From: Oscillospiraceae bacterium
Lineage (GTDB): Bacteria; Bacillota; Clostridia; Oscillospirales; UBA929
Direction of reading: 5' to 3'
Length of the DNA: 64,000 bases
Assembly (NCBI GenBank): GCA_009780275.1
Contig: WRAI01000003.1
Location: 1-64,000 of the forward strand
The translations under genes and the position numbers were made by a program. The notes beneath the pieces are model-generated. The model was not told where the DNA came from, searched no databases, and worked only from the letters and a program-made list of their open reading frames with translations. This document shows, one piece after another, positions 58,465-64,000 of this stretch. Every line of letters begins with the position of its first letter. Position 1 is the first letter of the stretch.

Positions 58465-59240
58465 TTACCGTGGTAAAAGTTGGCACTTCAACCGTCACGC
58501 ACGCGTCTGGCGACCCGAATATGCGCTTACTTGTCAAGCTGGCGCGAGTACTGAGCGACCTTGCTGCACGAGGACACTATATCGTGCTGGTCACAAGTGG
58601 CGCAATTGCTGTTGGTATTGCCAAGATGAACCTGTCCGAACGCCCCGCCGATTTGCCGGGCAAACAAGCTGCTGCTGCTGTCGGGCAATGCGCCTTGATG
58701 CACACCTATGACAGCGTTTTCAGCGATTATGGGCGCACGGTGGCGCAGATTTTGCTGTCCCGGCGCGACTTAGAGCATGAGCCGTCACGGCAGAACTTGC
58801 TCAACACTTTCAACACGCTGTTTGCCTTGCAATCCGTAGTAATTGTCAATGAAAATGACAGCGTAAGTGCCGAAGAAATCGAAGATTGCGGCATGATTTT
58901 TGGCGACAACGACAGGTTATCCGCCGAGGTGGCAGCATTGCTGAATGCTGATTTGCTTGTGTTGCTGTCTGACATTGATGCCGTATACGACGGCGATCCC
59001 CGTGAGAATGCAAACGCCAAGCCATTAGCAAAAATTCACGCCGTCGATGACGTGTTACGAGCTTGCGCACAAGGACCCGGCAGCGCGCGCGGCACAGGTG
59101 GCATGATGACCAAGCTGCAAGCGGCAGAGATATGTTTGACACACGGCATTGAGATGGTGATTGCGCACGGCGGCGAACCGGACGTGCTGTATGATATTAT
59201 TGATGGAAAAAATGTGGGAACACGATTTTTGGCCTTATAA
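58461..59240 (+). CDS. proB: Glutamate 5-kinase, form without PUA domain
   Basis: 259 residues. First step of proline synthesis (glutamate to glutamyl phosphate). Amino-acid kinase motifs are VVKVGTSTVTH, VTSGAIAVG, VVIVNENDSVSAEEI and FGDNDRLSAEVAALLNADLL, with SDIDAVYDGDPR and GTGGMMTKLQAAEIC. The C-terminal PUA domain of longer ProB is absent, as in many Gram-positives. proA is not adjacent. The coupling to a LexA-like repressor is unexpected. Confidence 0.94.
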   Translation: MITVVKVGTSTVTHASGDPNMRLLVKLARVLSDLAARGHYIVLVTSGAIAVGIAKMNLSERPADLPGKQAAAAVGQCALMHTYDSVFSDYGRTVAQILLSRRDLEHEPSRQNLLNTFNTLFALQSVVIVNENDSVSAEEIEDCGMIFGDNDRLSAEVAALLNADLLVLLSDIDAVYDGDPRENANAKPLAKIHAVDDVLRACAQGPGSARGTGGMMTKLQAAEICLTHGIEMVIAHGGEPDVLYDIIDGKNVGTRFLAL

Positions 59241-59257
59241 GGCATAAGGCATTTTTT
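59232..59257 (+). terminator. Terminator after proB
   Basis: GCCTTAT-AAGGC-ATAAGGC followed by ATTTTTT; the left arm includes the proB stop codon. Confidence 0.75.
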
Positions 59258-59386
59258 GTCTATCAGAACAATTAACAGCGTACATTTATTTTCTTGTTCG
59301 GTGTTTTGTTTATTACCAATCTTACTTTTTGCTTGCAACCAATGCGTCAGTTTATTGTCTATTTGTTTAGTAAGGAGGTATTTTGC

Positions 59387-59947
59387 TTGGAGGATAGCGC
59401 AATTGTTGCTTTATACTGGCAACGGCAGGAAACGGCTCTCTCAAAAACTCAGGAAAAATATGGGCGACGGCTCTATGGTACAGCACAAAATATTTTGCGT
59501 GATGACGAAGATTCTAAAGAGTGCGTCAATGATGCACTCTTTAAGGCCTGGCAAGCGATCCCGCCAAGCCGCCCGGAATTATTAGGCGCTTTTTTGGTGA
59601 AAATTACACGTAACTTAGCTATCAATCGCTGGAAAGCCAAGCGCGCCGATAAGCGCGGCGGCGATGAAGTTGATTTGCTGCTGAGTGAGTTGCAAGACTG
59701 CATCCCCGCGGCGGGCGGCGTGGAAGATATGTTAAACGCCGCAGCCGTTACAGAAATCATCAACGAATATTTGCAGTCATTGGAGCAAACTGCACGGGTA
59801 ATTTTTGTGCTGCGATATTTCCACGGCGAGAGTTTGGGTGATATCAGCAGACGATTTCAAATGAACGAAAACAATGTAAAGTCCATCTTATTTCGAGCGC
59901 GCAAGAAATTGAAGGCACAATTAGAGAAAGAAGAGGTGATTGTATGA
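59387..59947 (+). CDS. ECF sigma-70 factor
   Basis: 186 residues from the TTG at 59387, chosen because GGAGG is 8 bases upstream; an in-frame ATG at 59294 has no ribosome site. Region 2 is KYGRRLYGTAQNILRDDEDS and CVNDALFKAWQAIPPSRPE, with ITRNLAINRWKAKRADKRGG. Region 4 is ARVIFVLRYFHGESLGDISR and MNENNVKSILFRARKKLK. It is complete, unlike the two broken sigma genes of the window. The next gene overlaps its stop and probably encodes a membrane partner. Confidence 0.9.
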   Translation: MEDSAIVALYWQRQETALSKTQEKYGRRLYGTAQNILRDDEDSKECVNDALFKAWQAIPPSRPELLGAFLVKITRNLAINRWKAKRADKRGGDEVDLLLSELQDCIPAAGGVEDMLNAAAVTEIINEYLQSLEQTARVIFVLRYFHGESLGDISRRFQMNENNVKSILFRARKKLKAQLEKEEVIV

Positions 59948-60189
59948 CAAAGCAAAAAGCTGAGACATTGTGGGCAAGCATCGGTCAGGTCGCCGATACG
60001 TTTATCGAGGAAGCCGAAACGGTGAAAGTGTTGCCGTGGAAGAAGCGTCAGCGCAAACGCAAACAAGTCATTGCTTGTGGCGCAATTGCGGCGGGGGCAT
60101 CGGGCGCGGTGGCACTGACGGTGCTATTGCTACGGAAAAGAGGTGTGGCGGTCAGAGCTGTCAAGCCGATTTATATTTGCAGCAACTAA
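59944..60189 (+). CDS. Small single-helix membrane protein, putative anti-sigma partner
   Basis: 81 residues, starting in an ATGA overlap with the ECF sigma gene. A cytoplasmic N-terminal helix (LWASIGQVADTFIEEAETVK) leads to a basic stretch (PWKKRQRKRKQ), one membrane helix (VIACGAIAAGASGAVALTVL) and a short tail. This resembles the small membrane proteins encoded after ECF sigma genes, which hold the factor at the membrane. No zinc anti-sigma motif (H-x3-C-x2-C) is present, so an anti-sigma role is inferred only from position. Confidence 0.65.
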   Translation: MTKQKAETLWASIGQVADTFIEEAETVKVLPWKKRQRKRKQVIACGAIAAGASGAVALTVLLLRKRGVAVRAVKPIYICSN

Positions 60190-60241
60190 CATGTCAGTAT
60201 GCGTTTTTGCTAAGATAAAGTATACCCGACATGACCATATT

Positions 60242-60284
60242 CACGCCGCATTTCCCTGTTTCTTTCTAACAAGCGGCGTGTTTT
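60242..60284 (+). terminator. Hairpin after the sigma operon
   Basis: CACGCCGC-23-base loop-GCGGCGTG followed by TTTTGTG. An 8-bp perfect stem with a long loop; moderate strength. Confidence 0.5.
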
Positions 60285-60302
60285 GTGTGCTTTACACCAA
60301 AT

Positions 60303-60332
60303 TTGACGCGGCAGCGCCGAACATGTTATAAT
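60303..60332 (+). promoter_or_regulatory. Promoter of the XRE regulator
   Basis: TTGACG (60303-60308), 18-base spacer, TATAAT (60327-60332), about 35 bases before the start codon. Confidence 0.65.
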
Positions 60333-60367
60333 ACGCTGAGTTATCTTAGAACACAGGGGGGATTTCT

Positions 60368-61051
60368 ATGAAAATGGCGATTAATCGGCGACTGACGTTA
60401 CTACGGCAAGAGAAAAAAATTAGCCAGCGACAGGCTGCGCGGGACTTAGGCATTAGTCAGGCCTTGTTGTCACATTATGAAAACGGCGCACGCAAGCCGA
60501 GCTTGCAGTTTATCTGTGATGTCTGTGATTACTATGGTGTGACATCCGATTATCTGCTCGGGCGCAGTTTCTCGCGCGATGGTGCCGTCATTTTGGCCGA
60601 AGATGTGCCGTCGGCAGCTGGCGATAATGTGTTGCGCGGTCTGGCATCGGCTATGATGCAGAAAAAGATGATTATCAATGCTACAGGCATTCTCTTCGAT
60701 ATTCTCGGGCGTCCACGCAAAAACGAGCTTGTCAAGGCGGCGGCGCAGTATATCAGCTTGACGTATTACAAGCTGTTCCGACTGATGTACGCGTCCAACA
60801 AAGCCTTGCCAGACAACGCGTTTGCTGTTGACAGTTTAATTTATCAACAAGTCGCCGACTCGCAGCTAAAGACGGCGGAGGCCGAACTTGCAGTGCGATT
60901 GTCGGAACTCAGCGAACCGCTTAACGTCAGCTTTGAAACGCTTGCCGAGGAGTTTCCGCACTTTAACACGTCGTTGCTGTCGGTGCTGAATAACGCGGGG
61001 CGGGTGACACCTTCGGGTCAGCCGTTGCCTGCTGCAAAACGTACTAAATAG
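60368..61051 (+). CDS. XRE-family transcriptional regulator
   Basis: 227 residues. AGGGGGG precedes the ATG. The HTH is at 1-60 (NRRLTLLRQEKKISQRQAAR, LGISQALLSHYENGARKPS). The rest (about 75-227) is helical with several hydrophobic stretches and no known ligand domain (FDILGRPRKNELVKAAAQYI, YYKLFRLMYASNKALPDNAF). It stands alone, convergent with hemW. It may be a developmental or metabolic repressor; the targets cannot be read from the sequence. Confidence 0.8.
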   Translation: MKMAINRRLTLLRQEKKISQRQAARDLGISQALLSHYENGARKPSLQFICDVCDYYGVTSDYLLGRSFSRDGAVILAEDVPSAAGDNVLRGLASAMMQKKMIINATGILFDILGRPRKNELVKAAAQYISLTYYKLFRLMYASNKALPDNAFAVDSLIYQQVADSQLKTAEAELAVRLSELSEPLNVSFETLAEEFPHFNTSLLSVLNNAGRVTPSGQPLPAAKRTK

Positions 61052-61114
61052 GAAATTTGACCAAAACCGCAGTCGCGCTATACGAGGTTCAGCCGATGTG
61101 AGGTGTATTGCGCT

Positions 61115-62257
61115 CTATGTCAGTAGTTCGCCAATCAGTGTGTTGCTGATTAACATCCCTTGCGGTGTCAACCGCCAACGTTTGCAGCCACTACCCTTTA
61201 GGTTTACATAATCAGTTAACCCATGAGCTTGGTATGATGCTAGTTTTTGGAAAGGCGACCCCTGCGGACAGCCGATTGCCGCCCCCGCATCACGCGGCAA
61301 ATACTTCTCATATTCCTCGCGACAAACGCCGTGGGTGGTGCGGAGACCGAGCATGAGGTATTCTTCGGCGCGTTCTCGTTGTGTGACAGTCTGTTGCTGG
61401 GTGTAGATATTTCCGCCTGTTTGCATCGCGTGGATGTATGCTCGTATATCACACACAACGGCAGTGCGCAGGCCGTCGAAATCGCCGTGTGCTGACGCGC
61501 CGACACCGATATAGGGCTGTAATTGCCAATATTTCATATTGTGCCGCGCCTCATAACCGTTGCGCGCAAAGTTGGATATTTCATACTGCCCAAAGCCATG
61601 CACAGGCAGCAATTCCGTCATCAGGCAATATTGTTCGGCAAATTCGTCGTCGGTCGCTGTTTGTCCTGTTTTGTGCAGAGGCGTGTTAAGTTCGAGCTTC
61701 AGCCCGTAGCTTGAAATGTGTTGAATGGGCCATGTTGTAACACTTTCGAGTGTTTGCTGCCAATGTTTAATTGACTGCAACGGCAAACCGTAAAGCAGGT
61801 CGATGTTAATGTTGTCAAAGCCGGCTTGGCTCGCTTGCTGCACGGCTTGATAGGCTTGCTTTGCCGTGTGCATACGCCCTAACCATTGCAGCGCAGCCTC
61901 ATCAAGTGACTGCACACCGACGGACAGGCGGTTTATACCGGAATGCTTCCATGCAATCAAGGTTGATGGCGTGATGGATTCTGGATTAGCTTCGAGTGTG
62001 ATTTCGGCGTTTGGTGCAAGAATGAAATGATTGGCGATGACATCGAGCAAGACCGCAATTCGTGACGTACCAAAAAGCGACGGCGTTCCGCCGCCAAAGT
62101 AGACGGTGTCGATTGCTACCGGCGTTGTTTGCACGATTTGTTTTGTCAGCGCCCATAAGTAGTCATCGGCGTGTTGCGTGTCCATGGGCAGTGAATAAAA
62201 ATCACAATACTTGCATTTTCGCGCGCAAAACGGCAAATGTACGTACAGACCTGTCAA
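61115..62257 (-). CDS. hemW: HemW-like radical SAM protein
   Basis: 380 residues. The radical-SAM Cys cluster is LPFCARKCKYCDFYS (C-x3-C-x2-C). The family follows with VYFGGGTPSLF, TLEANPESITPSTL, GVQSLDEAALQWLGR and FDNINIDLLYGLPLQ. HemW is a heme chaperone, not the coproporphyrinogen oxidase it resembles. The C-terminal domain (RERAEEYLMLGLRTTHGV) is present. It overlaps the yihY end by 4 bases. Confidence 0.95.
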   Translation of the reverse strand: MTGLYVHLPFCARKCKYCDFYSLPMDTQHADDYLWALTKQIVQTTPVAIDTVYFGGGTPSLFGTSRIAVLLDVIANHFILAPNAEITLEANPESITPSTLIAWKHSGINRLSVGVQSLDEAALQWLGRMHTAKQAYQAVQQASQAGFDNINIDLLYGLPLQSIKHWQQTLESVTTWPIQHISSYGLKLELNTPLHKTGQTATDDEFAEQYCLMTELLPVHGFGQYEISNFARNGYEARHNMKYWQLQPYIGVGASAHGDFDGLRTAVVCDIRAYIHAMQTGGNIYTQQQTVTQRERAEEYLMLGLRTTHGVCREEYEKYLPRDAGAAIGCPQGSPFQKLASYQAHGLTDYVNLKGSGCKRWRLTPQGMLISNTLIGELLT

Positions 62258-63090
62258 AGAGACACCCCATTCTTACGTTGCTTGGCCGTCAGTTCGCGGC
62301 GATAGGCGTTGATTTCGGCGCCGGCCAGCACAATCAAGCAAAGGATAAAAACCCAGACCATCAGCCCCAAGAAAGCACCTATGCCACCGTAAATGCTCGA
62401 ATACGGGTCAAAGTTGTTCATGTAAGCCTCGTAGACAAATGCCGAAGCAATCCAAGCCATAGCGGCAATAAACGCGCCCAGGACGTGTGTGCGCAGTTTT
62501 CCGCCGACGCCGGGTGTGAAACGATAGAGTAAAGTTAAAAAGCCGCTCAACACACCCAGCATGACAAGTATGCGCACGCCAGGGGTCATGGCGAAATTTT
62601 CCGTGCCAAGCTGATTGCTGATAAACTGTGCCGCTTGCCGTCCGAAAATGAGGACAAACATGGAAATGACCATTACTATACCAAAAGCAAAGGTAAAAAT
62701 CAGCGCCAGAATGCGATAGCGCACAGGGCTAGCCATGCGTTTTTCGTGATAAGCGCGGTGGATGCCGCGCATCAATGCCCACACGCCCGTCGAAGCAGCC
62801 CATGTTGAGACAATGACGGCAAGGAGTGACCACTGACCGCCCAATCGACTGGCTTGTGTGATTTCTTCCACAATGTCGCTTGCTACGTCGCCGGGCAGTA
62901 CGATGTGCAGCGTATCATTTGTCAATTCATTGCCTGTTTGGTACATCAGCGACACGAAAAACAACAATAGCGGATAAACTGACAGCATGAGGAAAAACGT
63001 CGTCTGCGCCGCCAGCCCCCACATGTCTTGGCGGTGGATGCGCTGCACGAGCGCGACAATGGTTTGTAATATTTTTCGCAGTGCTTGCAT
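62254..63090 (-). CDS. YihY/BrkB-family membrane protein
   Basis: 278 residues. The start at 63090 has AAAGGTGAG 6 bases upstream. The family motif is DMWGLAAQTTFFLMLSVYPL at the first helix, with about six helices (LILVAVIV-type segments: LLAVIVSTWAASTGVWALM, FTFAFGIVMVISMFVLIFG, VLGAFIAAMAWIASAFVYEA) and the conserved YEAYMNNFDPYSSIYGGIGA and AEINAYRRE tail. Its function is uncertain (an old RNase BN assignment is wrong). It precedes hemW in one operon. Confidence 0.93.
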   Translation of the reverse strand: MQALRKILQTIVALVQRIHRQDMWGLAAQTTFFLMLSVYPLLLFFVSLMYQTGNELTNDTLHIVLPGDVASDIVEEITQASRLGGQWSLLAVIVSTWAASTGVWALMRGIHRAYHEKRMASPVRYRILALIFTFAFGIVMVISMFVLIFGRQAAQFISNQLGTENFAMTPGVRILVMLGVLSGFLTLLYRFTPGVGGKLRTHVLGAFIAAMAWIASAFVYEAYMNNFDPYSSIYGGIGAFLGLMVWVFILCLIVLAGAEINAYRRELTAKQRKNGVSL

Positions 63091-63129
63091 GGTTCTCACC
63101 TTTAATCTTTTACGTGGAGATAATGATTT

Positions 63130-64000
63130 ATGATTTACCAACGATGCCGTATCAATACCACAGTACAATCGCTCGACGACGTAATTGCCGCACTATCGGC
63201 GGCGGGCTTTGATCAAATTGAAGTTGAAAGTACCGCTGAATTTCAATACCAGCTCGAAAACCGCCACAATTGGGAACTGATTGACGATGATTTTGCAGAC
63301 AGTCTAACGCAAAATGCCGTGACGGTCTATACGCAGGACGACACACAAACGCAACGATTGCGTGAATGTGTCTGTCCCCTGCTCGACTGTCATTTGACCA
63401 TCACAAAAGTTGACGAGCAGGATTGGGCAGATGCTTGGCAGCAGTATTATCGGCCGATTGATATCGGGGAACGGCTGCGCATCCAACCGGCATGGCTGGA
63501 TTGTCAAGACATTGGCAACCGGCGCATCTTTTACAACAATCCCGGCATGAGTTTTGGCACCGGCACGCACGCTAGCACATTGCTTTGTCTCGAAATGCTC
63601 GAAAGCAATATCCAGGGCAGCGAGCGTGTGCTTGATATCGGTTGCGGCAGCGGAATTTTATTTATTTCGGCGCTGCTGCTAGGCGCAGGCGAAGCATTCG
63701 CCATCGACATTGACCCCATGGCATGCCAAATTGCCGAAGAAAATGCCGTTGCCAACAAAGCCACAAATTACAAAATCCAACAAGGCGATTTTACCGCAAA
63801 TCCAGAAATAATGCAAGCTATGTTCAACTTCAAGCCCGATATTATTTGTGCCAACTTGGTCGCCGACTTACTGGTAGATCTTGCACCATATATCAAACGG
63901 CTACTTGCGCCGGGCGGAAAGTTGATTGCGTCGGGAATTATTGACAAACACGCCAAGCGTGTAGAAGAGTCCTTAGGGCTGCAGATTACACAACGTTTAC
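63130..64000 (+). CDS. prmA: Ribosomal protein L11 methyltransferase, 3' end cut by the window
   Basis: Trimethylates L11. The frame from the ATG at 63130 is open to the window end (290 codons), so the C-terminus is missing by about 20 residues. The N-terminal substrate domain runs to about 100; the joint is DEQDWADAWQQYYRP. The SAM domain has PGMSFGTGTHASTLLCLEML, LDIGCGSGILFISALLLGA and DIDPMACQIAEENAV, then ICANLVADLL (the catalytic N-x-V/I segment). It is divergent from the yihY-hemW operon. GGAG lies 12 bases before the ATG, a rather long spacing. Confidence 0.93.
   Translation, partial: MIYQRCRINTTVQSLDDVIAALSAAGFDQIEVESTAEFQYQLENRHNWELIDDDFADSLTQNAVTVYTQDDTQTQRLRECVCPLLDCHLTITKVDEQDWADAWQQYYRPIDIGERLRIQPAWLDCQDIGNRRIFYNNPGMSFGTGTHASTLLCLEMLESNIQGSERVLDIGCGSGILFISALLLGAGEAFAIDIDPMACQIAEENAVANKATNYKIQQGDFTANPEIMQAMFNFKPDIICANLVADLLVDLAPYIKRLLAPGGKLIASGIIDKHAKRVEESLGLQITQRL

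Noticed and set aside
1-64000. CRISPR arrays, transposases and rRNA genes
   Set aside because: I saw no regularly spaced repeats, no transposase-like proteins and no rRNA sequence; the only mobile-looking elements are the small cysteine-rich cassettes.

Overview
This window looks like a chromosomal segment of a Gram-positive Clostridia-type bacterium (Firmicutes). The reasons are: a large Bacillus-type SRP RNA next to dnaX-ebfC-recR; SLH domains; LexA-like and XRE regulators; HydF for FeFe-hydrogenase maturation; a DUF4364 protein; a YtvI-like permease; strong Shine-Dalgarno sites; and many TTGACA-N17/18-TATAAT promoters. Both ends are cut inside genes: a PhoR-like kinase on the left and prmA on the right. 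I ran no database search, so every family call rests on recognised motifs and gene order.

Layout. 1-6.8 kb: sensor kinase end, pyrB-pyrI, a lipoprotein, and a 1049-residue SLH/polysaccharide-deacetylase surface protein that shares a repeated module with the lipoprotein; then tRNA-Val. 6.9-15.3 kb: an unknown protein, an O-methyltransferase, and a long housekeeping run cysE-cysS-polA-low-Mr phosphatase-rimI-tsaD. 15.3-19.2 kb: two DnaA-box-like sites, a flavodoxin, and a vanY-vanR-vanS-like wall-sensing unit. 19.2-24.7 kb: YtvI-like permease, SRP RNA, dnaX, ebfC, recR, with two AT-rich unknown genes inserted in this normally tight block. 24.8-31.8 kb: HTH-methyltransferase fusion, CNNM/CorC protein, a broken secreted-protein gene, a znuACB metal transporter, a decayed gene, a membrane protein and a CofE-like protein. 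32-38.3 kb: ldh, DUF4364, HIT, GH31 glycosidase, a flavoprotein lacking its redox cysteines, an epimerase. 38.4-42.4 kb: orphan corrinoid protein, a small cysteine-rich cassette, ParE, a membrane protein split by a stop codon. 42.4-46.5 kb: lipoprotein, tsaC, GNAT, rhodanese-TtcA fusion, rplM-rpsI. 46.6-50.1 kb: a decayed ECF sigma gene, a second cysteine-rich gene, an Ig-like remnant, galK with a structured leader, a broken kinase gene. 50.1-64 kb: GH13 amylase, metG, a split sigma factor joined to an unknown domain, GNATs, hydF, a LexA-like repressor coupled to proB, an ECF sigma with a small membrane partner, an XRE regulator, hemW, yihY, prmA.

How the genes work together. Translation and tRNA maturation are well represented (tsaC, tsaD, rimI, cysS, metG, rplM, rpsI, prmA, a TtcA-like enzyme, tRNA-Val). 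The surface theme is the SLH deacetylase, the related lipoprotein, vanY-RS and the two-component kinases. Carbohydrate genes (galK, GH13, GH31), L-lactate dehydrogenase and HydF suggest a fermentative anaerobe.

The most interesting signals are: the repeated 'GGWP' surface module; the small cysteine-rich gene family with a shared 13-bp leader motif and a miniature derivative; a redox-dead lipoamide-dehydrogenase homologue; a galK leader with two mutually exclusive stems; a cre-like 20-bp palindrome before a split sigma gene; and a set of broken accessory genes in which each inferred frame change is a single added base.
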